Assembly: GCA_021927905.1 (NCBI GenBank)
Contig: BLLK01000022.1
Span: 2,728,001-2,792,000, forward strand
Direction of reading: 5' to 3'
Length of the DNA: 64,000 nt
Source of the DNA: Chaetoceros tenuissimus
Lineage: Eukaryota > Bacillariophyta > Thalassiosirophyceae > Chaetocerotales > Chaetocerotaceae
This document shows positions 34,543 to 44,846 of the stretch, one piece after another. The notes below the pieces were generated by a model, which saw nothing but the letters and a program-made list of their open reading frames with translations, was not told the origin of the DNA and made no database searches. Positions within the stretch are counted from its first letter, which is position 1. Each line of letters starts with the position of its first letter. Both the position numbers and the translations under genes were made by a program.

Positions 34543-36625
34543 ATGGCAAAAAGTTCTTCTCAAAATAAGATTCTTGGAGCTTCGATCCTTCTCGCTGGAA
34601 TTGCAACTGCTGCAGTTCTCTACAAATATGCAACCAAACCAAAGTCAAGCACAAAGTCACTTCCAGCAGATGATAAGAAGGATAATACACCAAAGTTTAG
34701 TACACCTTCAAAATCCATTCCTTCAGAGCCTGAGACTCCTTTGACCTCAAACAAGAGTGCAGCTCCTGCATCAGACAATACGGATGCTTCTGTTGGAGAA
34801 GACACTACATCTACTGATGATTTTATGGCAGAGTTACATGCTCAGATCGAAGCTATTGATAAACGTGGAAAAAAATTATTTAAAGAAAAGAAGCACTTGG
34901 ATGCTGCTGAAGTTTTCACCGAGGCTTTGGACCTAATTAATTCCAAGGTGACAAATGCTACAAAGTACAACAACTTAAACCGTCAGTTGGTCACTCTTAT
35001 GAATAATCGTAGTGCAATGTATGAAAAGGGAGGTCTTCCAGATTTGGCACTTGTAGGTAAGATTTATTTGACTTGCTATGAAAAATCTATAGTGTATCTA
35101 TCCTCAAGAGTCAGTAGTTCTCATCGTTATTTCCTATAAATTTTCTATAGATTGCGATGGTATCTTGGACGTTGAACCAGGCCATGGAAAGGCTAGAACA
35201 CGCAAGCTTCGTATCTTAGAGAGTCTCAAACGTTACAACGAGGCTTTGGTAGAAGTATGTGCCTTGCAACTTAAATTTATGCAAGACAATCGTGATAAAC
35301 TCAGACTTGGAATCCCTGTGACTCCACCGGTTCCTCAACAAAAGATTGAGGAGTTGATGACACAAATTCTTCCAGGAGTTATTGAACAGACTCTTGCAGA
35401 TGTGCAGAAGAAGCATGGTGAGAAGGAAAGACCGCTCCCAAGTACACATACTATCATGCAGTTGATTCAATCTTTTGCTGGATATAATGCTTGGATGGCA
35501 ACTGCTGCTCGTGATGGGGGGATTGATGAATTGACGAATAAATTCAATGCTGCTAGTAGCGATGCAGAAAAGGTAGAAATTCTTTTGAAGAGAGGTAGAA
35601 GACAAGCTTATCATCGTAAATTTGAAGAATGCACAGCAGACTTTGAAAGTGCGTACGGAATGTTGGAGAAAGGTGGTGATGAGTTGAAGAGTATGCTTGA
35701 CAGTGATGTGTACGCAAGAGTATTGGAGTGGACTGGAATGTGCAGACACTTGACATATGACTTGGATGGAGCACTCAAATGCTACGAAGCTTGCTCCGAT
35801 GCTGATCCAACCAATGTAAGTTCTTTTATACGTTTTCAATAGGTTTGCGTAAGGTCGACTTTTCCTAACCCTACTATTTTCAAGGCCGAGATTTTAGTAA
35901 AGAGAGCAGGAGTAAAAATGGATTCTGGAAAACTAGAAGATGCAATTGGGCTTTTTGACACCGCTCTCGGACTTGATCCAACTGCAGTAGATGCTCTTCT
36001 TCACCGCGCAAATCTCAGAATGTTGGAAGGAAAACCAGTGGAAGCAAAGACTGACTTGGAGAAATGTATTGAACTTAGACCCAATCATATTTTTGCTCAT
36101 CTTCGTCTAGCAACTATTTATATGGCAATGGATGATGCTGCCGGCGCAAAACGTGCATTAGATGATGCAGAAAGAATTGACTCACAGTCATCTGAAGTCC
36201 ATTCATACAGAGGAGAATTATATTTTGCTCAGGGTCAAATGGTTGAAGCAAAGGCAGAATTTGATCGTGCTATTGAATGTGATGCAGGGAATCCAACCGC
36301 ATATGTTAATGCAGCATTGGCCGTTATGAATACAGCAGGTGCAGGAGGTGGTCCACCAGATATTCCAGAAGCAATCCGTTTGTTGGAGAAGGCTATTGAT
36401 GTCGATCCACAGTTCCACACTGCTTATGTACATCTTGGACAATTGAAACTCAGTATGGCAACAGATTTGACCACTGCTCGTGAAGTCATCGCTTTATACG
36501 ATAAGGGTCTTGACTACTGTCGTACTGCTGAAGAATTGAAGGATATTGTTAGTATGAGAATTTTGACTGTAGCACAGGTTGATGCTGCATCAGCTCTCAA
36601 AATGGATACTCTCAATATGCAGTAG
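34543..36625 (+). CDS. TOM70: TOM70-like mitochondrial import receptor (TPR protein)
   Basis: Exons 34543-35056, 35151-35815 and 35885-36625 (introns 94 and 69 bp) give 639 aa. The start MAKSSSQNKILGASILLAGIATAAVLYKY is a single N-terminal anchor with a short luminal end, as in TOM70. A Ser/Pro/Lys-rich linker follows, then an Hsp70/Hsp90-binding-type TPR clamp (KRGKKLFKEKKHLDAAEVFTEAL, NNRSAMYEKGGLPDLALVDC) and a long C-terminal TPR array (LLKRGRRQAYHRKFEECTADF, VKRAGVKMDSGKLEDAIGLF, HRANLRMLEGKPVEAKTDL, YRGELYFAQGQMVEAKAEF). The order and length fit TOM70, which docks chaperone-bound preproteins on the outer mitochondrial membrane. A plain TPR co-chaperone is the alternative, but the membrane anchor argues for TOM70. 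Confidence 0.88.
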
Positions 36626-36810
36626 TCTAGTCTGTGCATAATTTTGAATTTAATGAAAAAATAAGTCGAAACTTTCAACTGTATTGTAATTCAAGGGGAA
36701 TTTCCAATTTTGACTGAAATTTGATAAGTGAAAACAGAATATTCTAGTTGTAATTTTACTATGTACTAGTGCCTAATTTGCGAAACAGTGGGATATGACT
36801 CTATTTCAAT

Positions 36811-38217
36811 TTACTCATCCGCTGATTCACTTTCTTCGTCGTCATCCTCACTCTCTGTTTCCGGGGTTTTCAATGCTTTGTCTCCCAAATCCTCCATCTT
36901 TTCTTTCAATTTATCAACATCATCCTTGACTGTATCTGTCAAATTCTTTACTCCTTCCTCGACACTCTCTTGTACGTCCTTGCCTGTTTCCACAACAGCT
37001 TCCACTGCATCGTCAACAGCCTTTTCCAATTCTTCATCGTTGATGACTGCAGACTTGACCTCACTAACAGCATCTGCAACTTTCTCCATGTCATCCTTCA
37101 CGACAGTCTTTACGTCATCTACTGCAGCGTCGATGTCTTCCTTGATTCCTTCAATGTCCTTTTCAATAGTATCCTTGACATCATTTGCTAGGGATCCAAT
37201 TGACTCTGCCACATCACCAACCGCAGAAGCAATCTTTTCAATTTGTGTTTCTTCTGGTGTCGAGTAAATATAATCATCACTCATGATCGCATCAATGTCA
37301 AAGCCTTTCTTTACGAAAATACGTGTCTCTTCCAACACTCCAATAGTTCCCCTACTGATTCTAACATTTTCATCTAGATATGTAGTATCGAAATCCCCTG
37401 CATTCATCCATTCTGTAAGAGAAGGGATGTTTACTCCAAAAATATCAGCACCTTCTGGAGTCAATTGCTGAGATGTACCAGCTACATTCAACACAATACT
37501 TGTATTCTGAATATTAATTCTGAAAGGTAGATAAGACTTTACCTTTGCCTTATGAACAAGTACCAACTTTGCATCTGAAAGCTTCAACGGATTGAGAAAT
37601 GCAGGTAGGAAAGGCTTCTCTACCTCCTTTTCATTGTCGAATTCAATCACATTATCGACTCTAGTGATACTATCTAGGGTTGCATCATCATTTGCAGTTC
37701 TGATACGCTGAGTTACCGAGAAGCTATTTTTCAGCTTAGGATACAGCTTTGGTAGGCTCAACTTTTTATCATTAGAACTCTTTGGGTTGAGCAAGTCAAT
37801 GGTACTTTTCTTGGCAGTTGCGACCAGTTCCCAGTCTCCAATCATGAGAGGTTCAAAGGTATCATTTGTAGGAGGTGCAATAGCTTCAAGTCTTGCTACA
37901 GCCTTCATAAATTCGTTTCTATCTGCTGGAAGTGTGATGAAAAGTCCAGTTGGTGAACTATCAGTCAATTCTTTTGCAGTTTCTAGTAATTCATTTCTAG
38001 CCTTCATGATTGGAGACAGAGGCTTTCCCTCCTTGTTGAATTCTTCTAGAGGTACAGATTCTACATCCGATGGGGCAGCTGATGCAAGGCTGGTAGAAAT
38101 TTTGTTTGTGATGGAAGATACCGAACCTACAATTTGAGAATTCTTTAGAGGAGCAAATGCAGCGACATTCTGAGATGCCAATACAAGAGATATGATGGCA
38201 CAGGAAGCAATTTTCAT
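36811..38217 (-). CDS. Plastid lipid-associated protein (PAP/fibrillin) with acidic amphipathic tail
   Basis: ATG 38215-38217 opens a textbook diatom plastid leader: MKIASCAIISLVLASQNVAAFAPLK. The protein has 468 aa in one exon; the frame runs upstream without that context. The PAP/fibrillin domain spans residues about 65-310: MKARNELLETAKELTD, LEAIAPPTNDTFEPLMIGDWELVATAK, SRGTIGVLEETRIFVKK. Fibrillins bind plastoglobule or thylakoid lipids and help with stress tolerance and prenylquinone metabolism. The last 130 residues are unusual: repeated 11-residue-like amphipathic segments rich in D, E, K and V (DVKDTIEKDIEGIKEDID, DDMEKVADAVSEVKSAV), then an acidic end (ESEDDDEESESADE). This resembles LEA or apolipoprotein helices. 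Confidence 0.9.
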   Translation of the reverse strand: MKIASCAIISLVLASQNVAAFAPLKNSQIVGSVSSITNKISTSLASAAPSDVESVPLEEFNKEGKPLSPIMKARNELLETAKELTDSSPTGLFITLPADRNEFMKAVARLEAIAPPTNDTFEPLMIGDWELVATAKKSTIDLLNPKSSNDKKLSLPKLYPKLKNSFSVTQRIRTANDDATLDSITRVDNVIEFDNEKEVEKPFLPAFLNPLKLSDAKLVLVHKAKVKSYLPFRINIQNTSIVLNVAGTSQQLTPEGADIFGVNIPSLTEWMNAGDFDTTYLDENVRISRGTIGVLEETRIFVKKGFDIDAIMSDDYIYSTPEETQIEKIASAVGDVAESIGSLANDVKDTIEKDIEGIKEDIDAAVDDVKTVVKDDMEKVADAVSEVKSAVINDEELEKAVDDAVEAVVETGKDVQESVEEGVKNLTDTVKDDVDKLKEKMEDLGDKALKTPETESEDDDEESESADE

Positions 38218-38515
38218 TTTCGTTACTTTGTGAAATAAGAAGAAGCAATTTTGAACTAATACGAATGCACAATGCAGATCAATTGAGAAGTTGCAAAAAG
38301 AATTCCACGAACATTCCTCTGTTTCATTTGAAAGAAGCCTTCGACTTGTCCACATTTCTGCCTCAGCCAAGCTTTGTTCTGCAGGATGTTGATGGATGAG
38401 AACACAACAGCAGAGGGGTTTTAATTTAGATTTTCCGGACCCCCTTTCGACGTTCACTAAAATAGTATATTGACTCCACGACAAAAGTTTAAATACAAAT
38501 TTGCAAAAATTGAAT

Positions 38516-40265
38516 TTAATATTGATTCATTCCTCTATCAGGATCTCCAAGAGACCTTTGATTTTTTGAATATGCGCATGAACCCACACCAGTGATGATA
38601 GTGGAGTCCGTGGAAATCACTTCCCCATTTGAAGATTCGTAGCTCATCAAATAGCTATCGTTTCTTGAAGAAAAATGTGACGATTCTTGAATAGAAAGGT
38701 CTTTGCTCATAATGCTTTCATTGGAAATACTTGGCCTGCGTTTAACCATAATACCAGCGTCATCAAAAAACTTTTTGTTTGGTGGCGATTTTTGAATTTG
38801 AGACTCTCCAGGAGTGTCATCATTTGTTGTTGTATCCATGTTTGACCTCAACAAGAACAGCCTTGCAAGGGAATCTGTCATGCTACTTCTTGCTCCATCT
38901 ACTTCTTGTTGTGGACTAGGTTTCTTATCAGAATCTCTTTTCATGTCTGGCCTTGAAGACTTGGCATCTTGTCCGAATGGATGGGTGTAGTATTGGAAAG
39001 TATATTGCTGTAATTTCTTTGCTCGACCTTCTTTATCTTCACTCTCATCAACGGATGAAAGATCAACGTGATCCATTGCTTTGGACTGACTAGGTGCAGC
39101 TGACTCTTCTAGATCCCTGTACAGTCTTTCTTTGGAGTCAGTAATTGAGTTGTGCACAGGCTCTTCCTTTGATGAATCTTCCTTTGGCGTTTCTTCCAAT
39201 GAAAGTTTAGGATTTGTATCATGACGCGATTTGCTTTTATTCTTCTGAAAGTCTTCAACAAAATTCAAGTTGATGACAAAAGTTTTGTCTACCAACAAAT
39301 GAGGCGAGAAGATAAAGAGATGGAGAGTGCTCAAGAGAGTCAGATCTCCTCCTGTTTCACTATTTGTACAAGTATAGCTTTTGGAATACAAATATGAATA
39401 GATTGAAGAAACCCTGTAAAGGTGTAAAGACATATTTGAGGGTAGCAACAGTTTTTGTCTCGTCAACAAAAAAAGAGGCAACTGTGAAGACCCAAGCCAG
39501 AAAGCATGCCACTATATACATGAAAGCTTGAACAGCAATAACTATCTTTTGCCTTTGTGTGATACCTCCAGCCTTTTCTATATGCGGACTGCATACTGTG
39601 TGGACAACCAAAATCATGGACAGAATCAGAACTATGAAGTTGATCCCAATACCAGCAATCGGATACATGTCATAAAATTTCAGTGTTTCATCCCAGTCTT
39701 CAGCTTTTCCATGGATACATTCAACTGATGAATCGTCCAAACATTGCCTAGGGTAAACATCCACAGCACAGAAAGTATCCACTGGTGTAGGATTAAAAGC
39801 ATCTCGACTCAGGAAGTAGAATGGCATGACGAGAGAGGAGGCCGAACTGAAAATTGCAAAAATAGGCTCAGCAATTTTTCGAAACCTCTCTTCGCTGACG
39901 TTGTATCTTATTGTGCATAAATAATATATGTTGAGTAATACATTTGAATTACAAACATAACCCCATCCAAGAAAGATGAGAAAAGCTTGCAATTCACATG
40001 TTCCCGTGGAGCCATAGGAAGGACCTTGATAGTCATAGACAACGTCTTTAGGCATGGGTATCGTTGACAGAGCAATGCAGAAGGAGACCAATGAATCCCA
40101 GAAACTGAGACAGAAAAGGATGCGATGGTACTGTGTGTTTTGTTTGGAACGGAAGATAGTTATCATGATGAAAAATGAAGAGAGAAAAGACAAGGACCCT
40201 GTCACGGAGGGTATTACTACTCCTGCCAATGTGGAGGCAAAGACCTCTTCTTCGTCTCCTTCCAT
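38516..40265 (-). CDS. Seven-transmembrane receptor-like protein (GPCR-like)
   Basis: Exon 1 is 39390-40265. It encodes seven hydrophobic helices, from VVIPSVTGSLSFLSSFFIMI to FTPLQGFFNLFIF. Helix 1 is followed by FRSKQNTQYHRILFCLSFWDS, helix 3 holds GWGYVCNSNVLLNIYYL, and helix 7 has the GFFN motif seen in cAMP-receptor and secretin-like GPCRs. Extracellular cysteines could form the helix 3 to loop 2 disulphide. A likely 145-bp intron (donor GTATTC, acceptor CTTTCAG) leads to exon 2, 38516-39244, in phase 0, for 534 aa in all; without splicing the frame stops ten codons after TM7. The 243-residue tail is Ser/Thr-rich and fits a phosphorylated cytosolic tail. Ligand unknown. The splice is an inference. 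Confidence 0.72.
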
Positions 40266-40850
40266 TTATACATCTTGCATGATGTAGTCTGCACTAGTTT
40301 CATTGACTTGCATTTTACTAGAGTTGCTGAGGTTCTTGACTTATAAAGTGATTTAGGGCTTTGTTTACCTATTCGTAAATCTTCATTGCGTGTCCTGGTT
40401 GTGCTATGAATGGTGCAAAATCGAAGTACTGCGCCCCTACTCATTCCTATGTTGCGCATACGTCACGGCCAGCGGGGACGTAAACACGATTCTTCTCAGG
40501 ATAAAAGAATTTACGTAAGTACACATTGTAAGATACAAGAAATTTACACGATTCCACGAATAAGAAGTTTGTAGAAATAAGACAATAGACAATTAATTAT
40601 AATACTGTATGAAGTATCATAAGTACGCACCTTTTTCTAGTTGAAAAATACTAAACCGATTCGGATTACATTCTTAGCCTACACTAGAAGTAGGGTCCCA
40701 CCCATGTTTTTGCCAAGCCGTCCTAAAAAGTAGTACGAGTAAAAAGGCAATAATTGCATTCATTTGGGAACAAACTCTTCAAATACCATACCTTACCATA
40801 CAATCATTTATTTACAATATTCTTGTCGTCATTATAGACTCACTATCATC
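40266..40850. promoter_or_regulatory. Divergent promoter between the 7TM gene and the SNARE gene
   Basis: 585 bp hold the promoters of both genes. An ACGTCA element (the reverse of TGACGT) is at 40460-40465 in a GC-richer patch. No gene-like frame was accepted here. Confidence 0.45.
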
Positions 40851-41473
40851 ATGTATGGATCTGAAAACCCCTATAGTAATGGGAAAGATAAGCGATCAAG
40901 CAATGGGTACAGCTCGTATCAAAATACTGGAGGATACAACCCCCCAAACAGTTCTGGAAACTATGCTCAAAAGCAGACAGCGGTATGATACTTAACAAAT
41001 GAAGAGTTTCGCATTCTATTCACCTAGCATTCACTGAAACTAACGATTTTTCTGTATTTGTGTAATAGGTGCTGGAGGATACCATGAGAACACATTACGA
41101 AGTAAGTAAAAAAAAAACATCTTGTAATCATATGTCGATATTTATCACGACGAATACATGTATTATTCACACCATATCTGACTTTCTATAGACAGAAGCA
41201 ACAAGTGCTGCAGTTCTAGCACAAATGAGGACACAACGGGGTCAATTAGAAGGCGCTCATGAAAATGTTTGGCAAATGAGACAAGCTGCTGAGAAGGCGA
41301 AAAATGACTTGCAAGTAATGATTAGAAAAGCACGGCAAAAGAAACTACGGTTGAAAATTATTGCGGGTGCACTGGGATTTATAGATTTTGTTTTGATTAT
41401 GCGTCTGATACAGTGTGGAGGATCTTTCTTTTGTAGAAAATCTTCATACTCTGGCGGGAATAATTACTATTAA
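40851..41473 (+). CDS. Qb-type SNARE protein (Vti1/membrin-like)
   Basis: Three exons, 40851-40982, 41069-41101 (33 nt) and 41192-41473, with introns of 86 and 90 bp, give 148 aa. The N-terminal 45 residues are Ser/Asn/Tyr-rich and disordered. The SNARE helix follows (TSAAVLAQMRTQRGQLEGAHENV); the Q of TQRGQL fits the ionic-layer glutamine, and the QR pair is usual in Qb SNAREs. A C-terminal anchor (LKIIAGALGFIDFVLIMRLI) comes next, then a short Ser/Gly-rich end, so it is not strictly tail-anchored at the last residue. There is no Habc-type domain. It should act in fusion at Golgi or endosomal membranes; the exact Qb class is uncertain. Confidence 0.82.
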
Positions 41474-41832
41474 ACTTTTGGAAAGGAAGATTTAATCTTG
41501 CCCATAAAATTGTGGGGGAAGGCAAGCTTTTTTCTTTTTTACTCTCCAAAATTCAGCATCATAATCTGAGATCCTACAATGCACAATCTACAGCCAGTTT
41601 CATGTAATGAAAATGTTTCATTAATTAGTAGTTATGTTCAAATATTGGGCATGTTTACTTCTTCCTTTCTTTGCCGAAATGAATTCCATGTAAAAATAAA
41701 TATAGTGATTGAGAACGACCTTTGTCTAAACTTTGAAACGTCAAAGTCTTTTCTTCTCATAATACATTGTATGATGAAATAGTTTGAATATCCATGATGC
41801 TAGGAGGTAATCCATGTCAAGCTAATAGCCAT
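41474..41832. other. Intergenic region between two convergent genes, nothing recognised
   Basis: 359 bp carry the 3' ends of the SNARE gene and of the EXECUTER-like gene at 41833. A 67-codon frame at 41579-41782 has no coding character. T-rich tracts near 41530 are the only visible feature. Confidence 0.5.
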
Positions 41833-43021
41833 TTATTCAAAACATGAAATATCGTCTTCAAAAATAATACAGGAGTCGGATGAATCATTCAGGGATCCAT
41901 CACAAATCGCATCAACAGTAGATTCAAAGCATTGCTTAGCGTGCTTTTTTGAATAGTCGACGTCATCTTTCTTGAGCTTTTGCTCCATTGACTTTTTCAT
42001 CATGGCAATGGAAAGCTCAGGAGATGGTCTGCCAAAGAAAATTTGACATCCTAGAGGGAGCCAGGCCATGGAGAAGGAATCCTCACTGATTAGTATCAAT
42101 TGTCCATCCATCCACTGGCTATTTTTGAATCCTTCATCTGCTACTTGTCCTAGTCCAGAAAATCTCTGTAATTCACTTGTTCCCCATCTTGTAGCTGCTT
42201 CTTCTGAAAGTTTTATATTTGGGAGCTCTTTAGAATCTTTCAATGAGACAGAAGCATTTGGGGAAAGGTCTACTTGGAAGGATATTTCTCCTTGGGGGAT
42301 TGAAGAATTCTCATCACCGGTGATCTTCTCCGCGACGAGTGTATCTCCTGCATAGGTTATATTCACCATCTCTTTGAAAGTAAACGCGTGTAAGAAAATT
42401 GAACAGGGAAATAAATAAGAAGTAGTGATGTGAAAACATACCGAATGAATCGCCATACTTTCCAACCCATAACCCTTCAAGTGAAAATTGTACTAGGTGA
42501 TTGCGAGCGTGACATGCATTTTTTGCATGATCTTCAGCATCGTCAAGCCTTTTCTCATTGATCGCACCATTCATTCTACCCAATTCCAATTCATACATTG
42601 TGTTGGCATCTTGTGCCTCCAAGTGTCGAATCTCTTGACGAACACTTGTTGCATCTTCACCAGAAGCAATACATTCGATCAATTTACGGCTTAACGTATT
42701 GAGATTTTCCCTCAACTGCCATAGGTCATCACCATAGGACACAAACGTTTGTTTCTTATCCATAGGTTGCTCTCCAGGAATTGATGTATTTTCTAACTCC
42801 TCTGCAATGTCAAACTCAATTTTTCTTGGATCTTTCTCCTCAAAAGCGCCATCACTATTTCCAAATAGATTCAACTTGGTTGTTTTTGAACGAAAGTGGA
42901 TCGCATCATTTTTATGAAAATATGACTGTTGGGAGAATTGTGAATGAAGTGTATGATATCCAAATGAAAGGATGGTTTCCACCCGAGATATCCATAACAG
43001 CAAGATTACTTTGGAATACAT
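41833..43021 (-). CDS. EXECUTER/FBXO31-like plastid protein A
   Basis: Exons 42442-43021 and 41833-42371 (70-bp intron, donor GTATGT) give 372 aa. The join reads GKYGDSF-EMVNITYAGD, matching the paralogue at 43528. A hydrophobic leader (MYSKVILLLWISRVETILSF) suggests plastid entry. A helical, UVR-like segment (RLDDAEDHAKNACHARNHL) is followed by SLEGLWVGKYGD, VNITYAGDTLVAEKITGD, GEISFQVDL, GLGQVADEGFKNSQWMDGQLIL and WLPLGCQIFFGRP. This beta-rich domain is the one shared by plant EXECUTER proteins and by FBXO31 (formerly DUF3506). In plants EXECUTER proteins sense singlet oxygen in thylakoids. Sharing of function is inferred. The C-terminus is acidic (IIFEDDISCFE). Confidence 0.78.
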
Positions 43022-43527
43022 TATATATTGAATGGATATGATAATTTATAACAGATACGATAGCAAACTTGCTATTGGGAATATTCAATATTCTTTTTCT
43101 AATTGAAAAAAGTATGTGTCAGACGAAGGAGAGAAAGCTTGGCACTTCGAAAAAGTGAGCAGGAGAATGGAGACAACACAAAACCACGTCAGCTGCTCGC
43201 GTCTATTTTTTCTTCATTTTCATCAGGATGATGTCTTTGATTTATCTGACGTACTAGTGTCAGTGACGTATAAAAGTCGTCGAAATGTCTTTACATGTGT
43301 CCACAGCCAGCCAAATTCGATCGACATACCTTCAGAAGAAACGTGTCACGGCTTACGTTTGCGAGAAAGCTTTTCTTCTCTTTCCACTTCAATCACTGGC
43401 AAGCCTTATTAAAAAAGAGGTGACTACCTTTTGTTATTAAAAATCCATTCATCCAATTTTAGAGTACTTGGAACAGACCGAGTAAAACATTAACACTATT
43501 AGGTTGCATCAGAAAACAGTTAGCACT
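43022..43527. promoter_or_regulatory. Bidirectional promoter of the EXECUTER-like pair with TGACGT cluster and TATA box
   Basis: 506 bp between head-to-head paralogues. It holds ACGTCA at 43186-43191, TGACGT at 43247-43252 and TGACGT at 43264-43269, with TATAAAAG at 43269-43276 abutting the last one. TGACGT is the core of the CO2/cAMP-responsive elements described in diatom promoters and is bound by bZIP factors. The element count and the TATA box are seen directly; function is inference. Confidence 0.55.
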
Positions 43528-44783
43528 ATGAAGACAGTACCAGCAGCTATTATTACTTCAATGATTGTAGTTTCAACTACAAATGCATTCATGTCAAATA
43601 ACTTGCCATTTGGAGTAAGGTCGAGGACTCTTACTTCATCTCTAGATATGACTGTCATACCAGATGGTCCTGACTGGGAAGGGAGAAAGCCACAAGCTGA
43701 TGCTGAGATGTCATCAGCTTCTTCGCCACCATTCGGGAAAGATGGTAATAGTCTACCAGCCGATATGATCTTACCTATGGAGGAGGTAGACCCAGAGTCG
43801 CTTTCTCCAGAAAGACTTGATAGAATGAAACGCGAGGAAGACGCAAAAGCTCGTTTCTTGCACGGAGATGAACTAATTGAATTGCGCAAATATATTGCTA
43901 ACATCAAAATAGACGCAAAGAAGGCTAGAGACAAAGGTGATATGAACAAATTACAAGATCTCTTGAAAGCTTTGAGCGAAAGTAACGCCATGGATCCTGA
44001 GTATGTTTACATGACTGCGCTAGAAAACATGGAAAATGCAGAAGCAGAGGGGAATCAAGAAGAGGTTGAGGAGTATCGCCAGGAAGCACTCATGGCTAGA
44101 ACCTGCCTTCCTCAATTTCAATTAAGTGGACTTCATGTTGGCAAATATGGAGATCATGGTTATGAAATGGTAAATATCACCTACGCAGGAGGAGAGCTAG
44201 GAAACACTCTCGTGGCGACTAAAGTCACTGGTGACAAGAATGTACCTAAGGGAGAGATAACTTTTACAGCAGATCTATCTCCAATGGCTAGGGAAGGAAA
44301 AGACCTCAAACCTATTGAACTGTCTGACGTAGCCTCAAAGCAATGGGGTCACAAATATCTATCTAGATTTCCAGGAAAGGGACAGGTTGCATCTGAAGGA
44401 TTTGTAAACAACCAATGGATGGATGGGCAACTCATTCTCGTTGGAAATTATTTTAGGCAAGTGGAAAAGTTATTATTACGGTTAATTCTTTTGAACACCG
44501 CTCACATACATATTTTAGCTTTGCCTGGCTACCAATTGGACACCAAATTTTCTTTGGACGACCAAGTGCAGAGCTTACATTAAAGATGTTGAAGCAAAGT
44601 CAAATGTCTGACTTTGGAGCTATCGATTTAGATAGTCCAAATGCAGTGGCGGAGCAAAGAGCTTTTGCACAAAAGTGTTTTCAGGAAACTGAGCTCATGT
44701 TATTTGACGACGAAGCAGACGGTGAATTATGCTTTTTGGTAGATGACGATGATTACTTTTACCAACCAGGATGTTTTGAATAA
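43528..44783 (+). CDS. EXECUTER/FBXO31-like plastid protein B
   Basis: ATG 43528 opens MKTVPAAIITSMIVVSTTNAF, a signal peptide with phenylalanine plastid motif. Exons 43528-44456 and 44519-44783 give 397 aa. The 62-bp intron has a GC donor (AG-GCAAGT) and a normal acceptor (TATTTTAG); the join reads GNYF-SFAWLPIGHQIFFGRP, matching paralogue A, and reading through instead breaks the domain. Helical region with UVR-like spacing (NQEEVEEYRQEALMARTCL), then LSGLHVGKYGD, MVNITYAGGEL, VATKVTGDKNVPKGEITFTADL, GKGQVASEGFVNNQWMDGQLIL. The C-terminus is acidic and aromatic (FLVDDDDYFYQPGCFE). Like its neighbour it probably acts in plastid photo-oxidative signalling or turnover; that is inferred from EXECUTER. 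Confidence 0.8.
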
Positions 44784-44846
44784 GTTAAAAAAGAGTTTGT
44801 ACATTGAGATCACATTCATTTAGATTACAATTGAATACTTTATAGA

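Noticed and set aside
35216-35839. 207-codon minus-strand frame
   Set aside because: It is antisense to TOM70 exon 2, which has clear TPR repeats.
41579-41782. 67-codon frame between SNARE and EXECUTER-like gene A
   Set aside because: No codon bias, no homology recognised, and it lies in a region expected to hold two 3' UTRs.
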